From Mya arenaria (lineage: Eukaryota; Mollusca; Bivalvia; Myida; Myidae): a stretch of DNA of 64,000 nucleotides. The stretch spans positions 75,338,049-75,402,048 of the forward strand of contig NC_069129.1 of the NCBI RefSeq assembly GCF_026914265.1. The letters run 5' to 3'. Positions within the stretch are counted from its first letter, which is position 1. Every line of letters starts with the position of its first letter. Under the pieces are notes generated by a model. That model made no database searches, was not told the origin of the DNA, and saw only the letters and a list, made by a program, of their open reading frames with translations. The position numbers and the translations under genes are program-made. Shown in pieces: positions 49,771-61,313 of the stretch.

Positions 49771-49935
49771 GTGTGTTCTTTGTGGAGTTTTGTGCTGTTG
49801 TTCCATGTTACTTGTTTGTGATTGTTTGTTTTTGTGTTCTATGTCCTTGGCGTTTACACTGTGGCATAAAACGGGGCTTATGTTTAAACTTTTGGCTACT
49901 GAGCTTGTTTCTGTAGTTTTTAATATAAATATTTA
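49631..49935 (+). repeat. R1 copy, near full length
   Basis: It starts GTTGTGCACACAAACTGG and passes TTTACTGACCGTTCCAAGG and an expanded (TA)n at 49735-49770. It then runs through TGTGCTGTTGTTCCATGTTA and ends GAGCTTGTTTCTGTAG plus AATATAAATATT. With the 27.6-kb copy it defines the family. The uninterrupted GGCGGTATCTAAC here is the reference site for the 86-bp MITE in the other copy. Confidence 0.85.
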
Positions 49936-51550
49936 TCTTACAAAAATAATTTGTTCATCAATAGGCTTCAGCTATCAGTAGTAAAATTGCTTAATAAGAA
50001 TGAGATACTCCGGAATCATCTCTATCGCTGTTGCTGTGGTCTGCCGCTGTCTTCTCATGCGTTACAAGCACGTGATTAAAAATGCATCGTGTTTCTTTAT
50101 AGGTTTACTAATACAATATGAAGTTTTTTATGAGCTAATTATGCAGCATGTCTACGTATTAAGAAAGTAGATGTCTTGGCAAACACGCATATCTGAGCAG
50201 AACGTTGGCTGGTTCATTTTAATTCTGCAAAAGCTGAGACACTTTTAGTCTCTGGAATGATAAACGGTCCATCAGATCCGACAGTTTTTATCTATAATAC
50301 AAAGAATAATGACGTTACTTTACTTACATACTTAGGTATCACATTCCTGCTCCTGGCATGAATATATTCGTTCTACCTAGTTTACAAGTTATATACATCC
50401 AGACCAATCACACTTCAACTCCTGCTCTTTGGGTCAAAAGATTCATACGACCAAACGCATTCGAAAATGTTCAAATGAGGCCAAACAATTATCAAACTCA
50501 GCAACAAACTCCGACTCATAATTTGAACGGATTTGACTACAACCTACCTTTTGACATGTCATTTCTCCTTTTCAGAATAAATTGTACTCCTCTATTTACT
50601 TCCTTTTAAAAACCTCGTTACAAATTTATTGACTTTATTTACTTTATCCCATATACCATTACAGTTTCCAATACGAATTATTGTCATTTACACCATCACA
50701 TATTGTAACTACATAACTAATTAATACACGAACTTTACACCTATAGGAAAGGCTGAATCGAAAACATTGTATAAACTTAAAAACAAATCTTAATTATGTC
50801 AATACATTTCGACCAACATTATGCCTTTTAATATAATTTAGCTTGCGTTTTCACATATAATGGATCGATTATGCTTAATGTTTATATTCTCCATTATGTA
50901 TTGATTATCTAAACATACTGTTTAAACAAACAAAATATAATCAATGACCAGTAATTCAATGTGCGATTTTGGATAACTATCAAGCAAATACCCCTTTACG
51001 TATTTACGTATCAGAACATAGTTAGATACTAGCCACAATAATGCGCGTTATGGCAACGATTTTAACATTTGGACTTTCATTACGTCTCCCTATGCGTAGT
51101 CGCAGAATCAAATGATCGTAAACAAACTGAAGCGGCTATTTCTATGGACAAGTCGGAGTACAGACCTTTTGAGAAAAATATTTATGTTTTAAGTTACAGT
51201 TGGACCATTTTGACAGGAAACTAAATAGAAGCATGTTTATGGTTTTTGTATGTGTGAAAATGATTTTCATCATTTTGTTCTATATTAATGGAAAATACTT
51301 TTTGAAATTAACACGAATATTTTAACCTTTTTTGGTATATGTAACCTCACAATTTTAAAAAATTATCTTGACTTAAACAATCTAACTACTTTACCTAATC
51401 TAAATTGTTTTGAAAGACATATAATAAATGTTTTATTTATCTCTTTTGTTTATATAAGAGAGCTCAAAAAAACGTTTGTATGCCAATAGAAGACTAAAGC
51501 CGATGTCCTGTCGTCATTGACTATAGCATTGTACTGTTCCCTTGTTCCAG
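49936..51550. other. Intronic region with one unresolved stem-exon candidate
   Basis: A stretch from 50381 follows a good acceptor (TTCTACCTAG) in the phase that exon 1 requires. It reads through Asn/Gln/Thr-rich, luminal-stem-like sequence with an NHT glycosylation site. No donor of compatible phase was found before its stop at 50607, so I do not call it an exon. Confidence 0.3.
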
Positions 51551-51642
51551 AGCTGGTCCCTAGGTCAGAAGAAAAGATGATATCTCAAGAGCTCGTACTA
51601 ACAACACATGCAAAGAAAAGCTATACAATAAAGGATACAAAG
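51551..51642 (+). CDS. Sulfotransferase gene, predicted penultimate exon
   Basis: This 92-nt stretch is framed by a strong acceptor (CTTGTTCCAG) and a donor (AAG|GTAGTA). Only one frame is open, beginning with two leftover bases (phase 1) and ending phase 0. It gives LVPRSEEKMISQELVLTTHA and a lysine-rich end. The phase-0 end joins the catalytic exon if that starts at 52379. Its charged composition fits the luminal stem. It is supported by signals and phase only. Confidence 0.4.
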
Positions 51643-51715
51643 GTAGTAGGAGCAAAATGTTAACTCTATTGTTAAAGATCCTAAACCACTCTTAAACCAC
51701 ATGACCAAATGTTTT

Positions 51716-51773
51716 CTTATGTTTTAACTTTCGGCTACTGAGCTTGTTTCTATTTTTTTTTAATATGAATATT
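51716..51773 (+). repeat. R1 fragment (3' end only)
   Basis: TTTCGGCTACTGAGCTTGTT followed by a T run and AATATGAATATT: the shared 3' terminus of the family, strongly 5'-truncated. Confidence 0.65.
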
Positions 51774-51910
51774 AAATTCGAATGGTTAATACTTAAACAA
51801 ACAATGCTTAATCAAAATTCATTAATTTGAAGAGGACACTTATTATTTTAGCTATCATTATATAAGTATTGCAAACAACAAACCCATTGTCACTATCACT
51901 TATGGGTTTT

Positions 51911-52186
51911 CTCAAATCATTTGAAAAGAGCTCTAATAATACAGATAAAAATAGTGATAAGGTGACATTTCCAATTGAATTAGACAAGTATTAAATTGAT
52001 TTTGAAATCAATGTAGCTCTAACTCAATTTAAGAGCTCTTCAATGCAACCGATCTCGAATGATCTCAATTGAAATGTAATGTTCTCCAAATGATTTCGGG
52101 ATATACCTGCTCTAATTCGATTGGAAATCTCTTGAATTGAATCGAAGAGGTGTATAATTATTTGTAGAGCTCTTAAAATATTTGAG
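51911..52186. mobile_element. ~276-bp MITE-like element with GAGCTC motifs
   Basis: The terminal inverted repeats are about 25-30 bp (CTCAAATCATTTGAAAAGAG and the complement of AGAGCTCTTAAAATATTTGA). AGCTCT- and GATCTCNAATTGA-like motifs recur inside it on both strands, suggesting internal duplication. It lies just upstream of the last sulfotransferase exon, in the intron. Confidence 0.5.
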
Positions 52187-52378
52187 TTCTTATTTATTTA
52201 TCGTTCCATAAAGGTCGGCTAAGTCCTGTTCTTTATGACTGAAACCATTAATGTTTGGTATGTTACACCATTGAGGATGTTTCAAAAAGGCCTTTGAGAA
52301 TGTTAATGGCTCTGACCAGGGGCTTATTTTGTTTATTGTGTTATATGTTTAGCTTAGTCTTTGATTGTTTAAATAAAG

Positions 52379-53479
52379 AATCTGTCAGCGGAAGATGGGT
52401 TTTCGAGAGCCAAGTTTTTACAAAGCGCATGTGAGAACAGCATACATAGATCGGGGAATAAAGGGATCCGAGTGAGTTTCGACCCGCATGCTAACGCCGT
52501 GTACTGTCCACTGTGTAAGATTGCTTCCACCTTCTGGGAAAGGATTTTCCGTATGATGGCGCTTAACAACAAAGGTACACGAAATAGTACGGTATTGACC
52601 GCTTTTGATGTGCCTATATCAGATATAAGTCGTTCCAATGATTATTTGGACCTTAAAAACTGGACTGTTGGTAGTAAAGACGCAACAAAAAGTTTTCGAT
52701 TTATGTTTGTTAGGAACCCGTTTGATATGCTGTTTTCCCTTTACGTTGATAAACTTGTTGGACCTAATCCGTATTTCAGTAGGTTTTCACAAGCTAACAA
52801 AAAACAATGTGGATATGCGAATATTTCGTTCCGACAACTGCTTGAACATGTGATTATCACGGATAAGAAGGGGAAACCTCTTGACTGTCATGTTGCGAAG
52901 TGGGATGCTTGTTTACCATGTAAAGTTAACTACACATATATAGGCAACATGGAAACGTTTAAAGATGACACCTCAGTTATATTGTCGGCTCTTGGACAGC
53001 TCAAGAGTCTAGATGCAATGAAAGCCAAATTCACTGACCTCCACGCCCATGACGCTATTCAAGATTCGGTATCTGGACTTTTCGAATGGCGTAAGGACAT
53101 TGTTAAGTGCATGTCATGGCCAGATGCCCTGCGTAGGGTCTGGCGGAAGTTGCAGATTCGAGGAGTTATAGGGACTACAGGATTTTCGCTCTCCGAATTA
53201 GAGGCAGAGTCTATCAATAGGACTGATTACATAAAAGTTCTTAAGAAAGTTAGGGAGAAAAGTACAGCAAGCGAAAGACGTATGATTAAGCAGTTATCTT
53301 TCATTGAAGCATACAGGAATATTCCTGCGGAAATATTAGACAGTATTAAACAAGTGTATAGACATGAATTTAATTTATTCAATTTTAGCGATGATACTGA
53401 AATATTTCGCCAATTGGATCAATACAAAGCAAAAGGTTTCTTTAATTACTCCAACATCGATAGTAATATTAGGTTTTAA
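52379..53479 (+). CDS. Carbohydrate sulfotransferase (Sulfotransfer_2 / CHST-like), catalytic last exon
   Basis: Role: transfers sulfate from PAPS to a glycan in the Golgi lumen; the acceptor is unknown. Seen: the open frame runs from TAA at 52370 to TAA at 53477-53479. It contains the 5'-phosphosulfate loop (YCPLCKIASTFWERIF, 52502-52549) and the 3'-phosphate motif (FMFVRNPFDMLFSLYVDKL, Arg codon 52712). It also has YTYIGNMETFKDD and a C-terminal YRHEFNLFNF, matching the CHST8-14 family order. Cysteines and NIS/NYT/NRT glycosylation sites fit a luminal domain. Start: no good ATG, so this is an internal last exon. AAG|AAT at 52379 (phase 0) or CAG|CGG at 52389 (phase 1) are the likely acceptors. 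The usual PKVG is CKIA here. The frame is intact. Confidence 0.85.
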   Translation, partial: NLSAEDGFSRAKFLQSACENSIHRSGNKGIRVSFDPHANAVYCPLCKIASTFWERIFRMMALNNKGTRNSTVLTAFDVPISDISRSNDYLDLKNWTVGSKDATKSFRFMFVRNPFDMLFSLYVDKLVGPNPYFSRFSQANKKQCGYANISFRQLLEHVIITDKKGKPLDCHVAKWDACLPCKVNYTYIGNMETFKDDTSVILSALGQLKSLDAMKAKFTDLHAHDAIQDSVSGLFEWRKDIVKCMSWPDALRRVWRKLQIRGVIGTTGFSLSELEAESINRTDYIKVLKKVREKSTASERRMIKQLSFIEAYRNIPAEILDSIKQVYRHEFNLFNFSDDTEIFRQLDQYKAKGFFNYSNIDSNIRF

Positions 53480-54341
53480 ACTTTGGATTAGGTTTAATTA
53501 TATTCCCACTGAAAAACAACAAGGAATAATAGTATGGTACTTTGATTGGCAATTATAAAACAGAACATGGTTTAGATCTATCAGAAACATCCAACATACT
53601 CCGCTTGATAAGCGCCAAACAGTTCTGCAACACTCTGAGTAAAGTAAGTCTTGCTAGATGTACCATGCATTTATTAATGGATGGAATATAAAGATAATTG
53701 ATAAACTGCATTTAGACTTTGTATTACCATACAGTTTTATGTATTTTTATATTGAGGACATTAAAATGATAATTGTTCCATCCGAAGCACATGAGGGAAC
53801 GCAATTAATGAACTTATTTTATAGATAACGTCGCAACCATATGCTTATTATATAGTGTCATTAAATAGTTGTAATATGTACATATCGATATGACATTTTT
53901 TGTGGTCATTTATTATCATTAAAGGCCGCGCAAGTTGTGAAAATAATAACTTGTCCTTATTCCCTAAAATCAATTTTGCTCTTAAACCGATTTTTTTTGT
54001 TCAACACATTGCATTTATATGTATAGACCATAGTGTAGTAAAGGTGCAGTATGGAATAAATGTCAGGTGACATTAAATCTAAAATATTAAATAGATGTTT
54101 ATATTATCCCGCAATATCGGCATAGAATCACGTAGTTCCTAGGCACTTTGGCTGCTCCTTTAGTTTTGTAATTTTTACACTTCTTGTATTAGCCATTAGG
54201 GTTTCTGCTAAGCTGATTATTTGCATACTTGGATATTTGTTTTGAGAGTAATCAATTCTAACATGGGTATTTCTGTTTGTGTGTTAAGGTTATTTAAACA
54301 ATATTTATTGTCTGATATATTATGCTTCAATTAAGGTTTTT
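53480..54341. other. 3' flank of the sulfotransferase gene
   Basis: AT-rich, without another supported gene. Several AATAAA-like sequences are present, but none was chosen as the true 3' end. Confidence 0.4.
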
Positions 54342-54394
54342 TGTTGACACTTTCGGCTAATGAGCATGGTCCTGTAGTTTTTCATATACATATA
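54342..54394 (+). repeat. R1 fragment (diverged 3' end)
   Basis: ACTTTCGGCTAATGAGCATG then GTCCTGTAGTTTTTCATATA: a diverged copy of the family's 3' terminus, 5'-truncated. Confidence 0.55.
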
Positions 54395-54793
54395 CTGTAA
54401 AACAGGTCTGCAAGTAAATTACCATAGTAAGCACACATTTGTTTACCTATTGTTTGAAGATAAAACTCCTGTCAACATTTGAATGAATTAAGCATCAAAA
54501 TTACAAACAATTGGAATACAAACAAAGCACTCCAGAAACGTCAGATCCGGTCCAGTTAATATGTTTGTAAAATGGAGCATAGTCAAAACTGCTTTTGTAT
54601 CATTTACTGCTAAGAATGTCGTCTTTTTGTGCAATGTTGTTTTTCAATTAGAAATATTAATTGCTTCATAAGCAAATGTAAAGTAATAGATCTATATTAT
54701 ATTTTCCTGTTGTTTTGCTCTTTTTAGTTCAATACATCTTCAAAAGCATCAGTCATTGCAATTCTTCAGGTATAAAACATCATATTATAGGAG

Positions 54794-55940
54794 TTTCGGT
54801 GTTTAGGACTATGATTGTATTGTATAGTTTCCTCAGTAAAACTTTTTTCTTATGATTTAAAATCTTAAATGATGATATGACCAACATTATTGTAGCAGTA
54901 TTGAGAGCTGAGACAGTCGCAGGATGGGGTGTATTTACAGATGTGTCGTTACCTGAAACGACTTTATTTATAATATTGAAATGAGAATTAGCATTTTATC
55001 TCTATAACATATAAGATGTATTCTTTTAACTAGACCCTAAAAAGTTGTTGTATACAATTGCAGTCGAAATATATCTCAAAACACGAGTATAATAAGTGGT
55101 TAACGGGGAAAATAAAAACAAGATTGTAGAACGAAGTATGTAGAAAATCCCCCAGAAAAAAAACGGAAAATGTCACGAAATCAAATATGTACCGTATCTA
55201 GGTGAATATCAAAGATAACACATGTGCAATTAGAAGTATAGTATGGTAAGAATGAAACTAATTTGGACCCAAATCTCCATTTAAGTTTCAAGATACGTTT
55301 GCGTTACTCCTGCGTTATTTATGAGCAACTCTTTCATATCTACAGACCTGCGACATAACTACGATTCGTTTCATAATATATAAAAAAAACGTAATAATAA
55401 CAATAATAAAGCAAATGTCTATATTGTTTTCAAACTTATTTTTAATAAAGGTATTTCATGAGGTTTCAAAGCATAGTTTTGATAAGCATCTTCTTTGCTT
55501 GGAAGTTCTAACGAGATGGTTGATGTGGTTGCGTATTTCGCCAGTTGTGGACTTAACGCATGTGTTTTGCTTTTATGTTTGCTGTCAATTGCAATGTTAT
55601 GGTGAAACCTTTTGTTGGTGCTGATTGCAAAAAGTGACAACCTTTACGGGTATAGATATATAATTAACATTTGTCAGTTGAGAAGTAAACTATTCACCGT
55701 AAGAAATTGATACTTGTGTAAACGAGATTTTACATACGATGTATGCAAAAATAACCAAAGAAAAATATATTTAACGCATGGATTTATTTCAATTTAACGA
55801 CATATGAAAACACACTCAATCTAAAAAGGAAATGGACCTGGTACTGCAATTCAATAATCTAGTCAATGGTGTGTGCACAATAATTACGTGCGGTTGTTCA
55901 GAGCTCTCTTTAAAATGCAAACCGATTATGTACTCAAGAT
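54794..55940 (+). repeat. Dispersed duplication SD2, copy D
   Basis: Direct-orientation partner of 34380-35476. The two copies end at the same TGTACTCAAGA. The downstream sequence differs. Confidence 0.85.
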
Positions 55941-56014
55941 CGGGGGAAACGGCAACGGCAGCACTAGGAACAGCAACAAGACGAGGCAACGATTAGCTCA
56001 AACACAAGCTCAAA

Positions 56015-56354
56015 CAGCGGCGTTGGTAGTCGTAACAGAGACGGCAGTGGCAACACTGCCAAAGAGGGTTATTAGAATAATTCGTGTTCCAATTTGAACG
56101 ATAGTAGTAGTAATGTCAATGGTTGATTAAAATATAAAAGCCATTGCTGGTCGTCATATGCAGAGGAAATCACATTTAAGTCGAAAAATGCCACGCAATT
56201 AAATATGTTTTCGTATGTACATTAATATCAAAATTGACATGTGTGTAGTAGGTTAAATGGTCCGAAACATTGTGTAAAACAACAACATGCGATGATATAA
56301 TAACAAATATTCTTATAAAAGGTTGAACAAATCACGAACTAGTCGGAAAATGTC
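56015..56354 (-). repeat. Dispersed repeat F, copy 2 (inverted)
   Basis: Reverse-complement partner of 19801-20210. Just upstream (55940-56010) is a GC-richer, AACGGCAACGGCAGC-type low-complexity patch. Confidence 0.75.
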
Positions 56355-56680
56355 ACATAATTAGATTTTTTTTGTATAACAGTTACTATCATGCTTTTCG
56401 ATGAAATGTGGAGTTTTATCAGTGAAATAACAACAGTGAAATTTGATATTTTCACTGTAAAATAAGGAGTGAAAATATTAACTTTTAGAACTACTTTTAA
56501 AATCCATTGTAGTTACTTCCCCATGATCAAAACAGAACAATTCAGTTTTGAAACAGAAACTGTTTTGATTAACTTTTTCTTGATCTTTCATACCAAACAA
56601 ATTACAGACGAAAACAATTGTTCGAATATAAATAGAATGTTATATCATCGTTCAAATGTACTTTTAACTGTTTGTCGTTG

Positions 56681-57474
56681 TAATATAATGTTATTAATTA
56701 GGTGATTTCATATTGGCCTAGTTATTTGTCCGAGGTTAGCTGTATTTGCCTGAGCCCGAAAGGGTGAAGGCAAATACACCCGACTGAGGACAAATAACTG
56801 GGCCAATATGAAATCACCTTATTAATAAGTATTTTATTAATTAACTATTGCCATTTTGGTTAAAAACATTCTTATAACTTACCTTTAATTCACAGTGAAG
56901 CCGTATTTATCCCTCATTCATTGTCTGCTTTTTTAGACTTGACTTTGCTGATTTTGACATGCATCCTTAGATTGACATTGCACATACTTATGAATAAAGC
57001 ACTGTACATTGTAAGAAAGCATGTCTTTTTGTCTTAAATTCGTAAATCACTTGCCAAAACGTCAAATGTTTCACCTTTGTCGTCCATTTTGTCGGTGTAC
57101 AAAATCGTAATAGTCGTAAAATCTACAAACGGGTTAAATACAACTGTAATATCAAACCGTACAAGGTGGTTCAATCATTCAATAGGTTCAAATATTCCAA
57201 ATAGTTTATACGAAGCACAAATTTTTCAAAACAGTCGGAAAACGAAAAACAAAATGGCTACATTTAAAAATAATTTCCGGCATATTTCTCATATTAGGCG
57301 AGTTTCGACAGCCAATGAAAATGGCCCATTTCTCAAATCCTATATTAGGCGAGTTTTTTAGCCAATCAAAACGGAGGAAACTCATATTAGACGAGTTTTG
57401 TTGATATTGGCCGAGTTTGGTCGATATTTAGCGAGTTCTGGCATATATTGTCTTCAATTGTCTGGTATTGGTAC
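56681..57474 (+). repeat. Hairpin-bearing repeat E, copy 2 (longer)
   Basis: Same start (TAATATAATGTTATTAATTA) and end (GGTATTGGTACC) as copy 1. It keeps an extra nested hairpin (56741-56778) with a GTATTTGCCT/AGGCAAATAC stem and a CCCGAAAGGG tip. It also has ~150 bp of additional internal sequence. The long stem at 56701-56818 pairs GGTGATTTCATATTGGCC with its complement. Confidence 0.8.
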
Positions 57475-59035
57475 CGCAATTGTCTCTGTATATCGCCAAA
57501 TACATAATAGTTGATTAATATTACGTAATACGAACTTCCCGAAACATTTACACAAAAAATTACAGATTAACTGATTTTTTACCCCATCCACTCCTCAAAA
57601 TCTGTCAACATTTGATAAAACGCTGCCTTTGATTTTCTATATTTGAAAAGTTCGAATGATATTTTTTATATTTGCAAAAAAAACTGTACTTACAGTACAC
57701 TTGGCATGTTCAAGCCAGGTTAAAAAGATACTGAAACCCAAAATACTGTAAATTTTTATTAACTATTATTATATTATGTTTATATAGAAATTTCAGCAAA
57801 TCATTTATCTTATAATAATTAAACCCTTGGTACATGTATTTTGTAGAGTTCATATACAAAACAGAAATATAAAAAGAAAAGAAATATAATTTTTGCATTA
57901 TTTTTTTTGCATAAAAAATGGATGGACTACCTTTAACATGTTAACTAGTATCACATATGTACCAATTTCTATTTAAAGCCAGGTTCTTATATTATTGATA
58001 TAAAAATGATAAAGATTTTTTTCAAATGCCAATACAATCATGAGCAGGATCAAAACAATCATTGAAATTAGACTTTTTGATGAAGAAGCCCTGATTTGTA
58101 TAATTTAGCTTTTAGCTTCAAATTTCAAACAAGCCCTGCTATAAAAAATCACAATTTGGGTAAGACCCGAGGCATTTTACCAGTGCAGGGCTTACTGGCT
58201 TGTGTGAATTTAGACCATTTGTCAAAAGGAATGGATTTTCTTAACAAAAGAATGATTTATCACAGCTTACTGAAGGGCTGTATTTACTCATTTGGGGGTT
58301 GGGCTCAGGTCCTTCAGTTAGTCAAAAAAGACATCAAATGCAGTTTTTTGGTAATAAAAATATTTCAAAACAAATTACATATATTGAAATGCCAATAAAT
58401 GTGCTGTATACAATTGTTCTATTCAATTGAATTGCAGTTGCTATTGGATTTAGCTTGACTTTTTCAAGTTGTTGACGATATCTCTAACTTGCATATGATG
58501 CCCACTATTTTGCCCTTTTAACATTTGACTTAGAAATTCTGGATTTTGCATGTAATCTTATTTTACAGTGATCCAGGCATGTTTTGCCAAAGCCTGCCAA
58601 AGGCGGATCCAGTAATTGACACAAGATTGTAGTCACTCAGGGGTTGTAACATTTCAACGTGTTTCCCCCCCCCCCCCCCAGAACTGAATAATTTTGGTCA
58701 GCAATGATGGCAAACGGCCAGGTTCACCCCCTAGGAAATGTACATAATATCTAGTCCGAAATGATACATTTTGGGCAATTTATTTCTTTTTAATCCTATA
58801 TAAAAATATGCCACCTGACTTTCAACAAGTCTTTTGACCATTTTTATTACTTAAGCGTACAGGGAGAAGATAAGAAATGTCAAAACAATAAAAAAAAAAT
58901 ATGCCTGATTGCTTATTAGTGTACCAGTACCATTGAAATAGGCAGTAAACAAGGAAGTTATGGGGTTAGGTGTGGGGTGTGCCCCCCCCCCCCCATATTG
59001 ATATTGCAAGTGCTGAAATCCTTAATGCTTATGTA
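57475..59035. other. Region without supported genes; two poly-C runs
   Basis: A 15-16-nt C run near 58664-58679 and another at 58982-58994. A 100-residue plus frame at 58096-58398 has no motif I recognise, no good splice context and AT-driven composition. Confidence 0.4.
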
Positions 59036-59330
59036 CCAGTCATTTGAAACCACAGCCCCGTAGGTCCGGGGAAGAGCAGAGACTTTGACTTTTGTTCCAG
59101 CCTACCCCGGGTAAAATCCCGGCCCTGCCGGGACGACCAGTTGGTAAAATCCCTGCTAATGTCCCCGCACCCTAGGGACCCTAGGTAAGGTCCATTCCCC
59201 ACAAATTTTTGCGAACATAAAACCACCCCATTCACGCGGTACTGCGGGGCCACCAGGAAGGTAAAACCACGCCCCATTTCCCCAGTATACCCCCGGACCT
59301 GGGGGGGGGGGCGTGGTTACAACTGACTGG
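59036..59330. mobile_element. ~295-bp GC-rich MITE with CCAGTCA inverted repeats
   Basis: The ends are inverted: CCAGTCATTTGAAACCAC and the complement of GTGGTTACAACTGACTGG. The similarity continues inward through GCCCC and AGGTCCGGGG. The interior has repeated GGTAAAATCCC/CCGGG-type motifs, making it GC-rich and partly palindromic. The minus-strand open frame inside (59029-59277) is not a gene. Confidence 0.6.
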
Positions 59331-60140
59331 TGCATTATAGCAATGAAAAAAGTCGATCAAGCTGCCTCTGACAGTGACAGCTCTTGTTTGTTTTCGAAAT
59401 TATTTTGGATTTTGAATAGGAACTTTCACTAACATTTTGGCGAATAAGTACATCCGTTCTCCAAGGAAATGGGGTATGTGCACCCCCCCGAAAGTGTGTC
59501 GAAAGATGGCCCTACTGACTGTTATTAAATAAACTATCAATGTTTTTCAAAACAGGTAAAATGTTAAAGATAAATCACAAACCTATCGTGATGTTTCGTT
59601 TCCACGCCCTCCATTTTCCCACTCCATTTGAAGCTTTGAATGCTATCCTTTTCTTTCAATGAATGCCTAAATAAACCATTGACGTCAATATATTTCCTAC
59701 ATTTTCCATTTACCGTCGCTTTCTGATCGATTTTGGCAATCTCTGTCTGCCTCTGTTTCTCTTTTCATTTTCATCTGTCCATCTTTGTTTTGATTTGCTG
59801 ACCTCATTGATTATTCATAACTGTCACGTGCTTGTGCTCCGTTTACTTTCGTAGGCTTTCGGAACTGCTCGGAATAACTCCGAGTAGGCCATAGCGGATT
59901 TTCTGGTAACCACCAAAAAATAAATATGGTCGGAAAATCGTGTTAATATCAGGCCATCGGAGTGGAATCTAGAGACGAAATTTCGCACAACACTAAAATA
60001 AGGATGCTTTTTCACGACAGTTGTGTTATTTTTGTGTTTTATAACCAAAATTCTCGCTGAACGTACAATTTTAAGACTAAGAACCTTAACAATGACTGCT
60101 AACTCATATAATCCAAAAGACTGGGGAAAAGGGAAATCTA

Positions 60141-60174
<34 letters not shown>

Positions 60175-61290
60175 ATATGTCGTTCTAGAGATATACAACT
60201 TTTATAAAAATAATGCTACAAATAAAATCTGCCTGAAAGTTGAACCGTTATGAATACGATTCTTAAAAATGGCAATATTGATGCTAACAGAATGTTATTA
60301 TATAGACAGTCACGAAAAATAAAACCTTGCAATTATTAACTTTGTTGTAACATTGATGATATTCTGCAGCGTTTATTCAAAGTACAGAAGAAATATCAAA
60401 TTCCATGTTCTGTAAGACGTGATATAGAAAACTATATTACAGTGATACAAATAAATTATCACTTTACTTTCTAATACCTGCCAAACCGAGTACAAACTTC
60501 GTTCATTTCATCTATTGAGAGGTATTGCGTTTTCTTCCATTTCTACTTTCGGGAAATTCTATTTTATAGTAATGAGTTATCCTCTTATTAGTAATGCCTT
60601 TTGTTTAAAATAAATCCTTTACTTATGTAAATGTACTTCTATCTATAACTAAACATTCCATCTTGCCTAATACTATTATGGTTTGATGTGTTCGTATTGG
60701 TATTGTTCAAATTAAGTATTTTGGTTATTTTAAGAAAACATAATCATCATGTTCTGCTCGGTTAAAGAAGACAATATAAGGCGACGAAACATTACTGTAC
60801 ATTCTTTATATTGCAGATAGCTTAGACACGATGCGGTAAAACTGAAACGATACAAAGACAGAAAAATGCCATTAATAACTCATATTGACTATTTATTAAT
60901 TATATTGATATTCGAAGAAATTAACATTTGGAATTGAAGACTTAATGTTGTTATTTGTAAGAAACAAAGATGTGCGAATGCATTATAAATTTTGGTACGA
61001 ACATATCGAGTCCGAAATCTCACATCAAGAATTTGCTTTATTCAACAGTATTACTAATTCTAATTTATGTAAGAATAAAGCTTGGAACATCAAACATGTA
61101 ATACATACGCTATGGTTGGCCACAAAACCATCTTAAGACGAACATATTGTACTACAGTTAATTTCACAGCCAACAAAATGGCGACAACTAATAGATTGAT
61201 AGTCCAGCAAACTATTTTAAAAATATCACTGTAAAAATTAACTGAAAGTATAATTGTTTTTCATTATTTAAAGAAAGAAGGCGTAAAGCA
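59331..61290. other. Region without supported genes; (CT)n(TA)n microsatellite
   Basis: A (TC)n run followed by (TA)n lies at 60139-60173. A moderately GC-rich stretch at 59820-60010 resembles coding DNA on the minus strand but shows no recognised domain. Confidence 0.4.
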
Positions 61291-61313
61291 AGATTACATT
61301 GTAAGATATATAA

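Noticed and set aside
50358..50609. Stem-like open frame as a sulfotransferase exon
   Set aside because: The acceptor and entry phase fit, but no donor gives a compatible exit phase; the only GT in the right phase creates a stop at the junction.
58096..58398. 100-residue plus-strand frame
   Set aside because: No domain, AT-driven composition, and a nearby context of repeats and poly-C runs.
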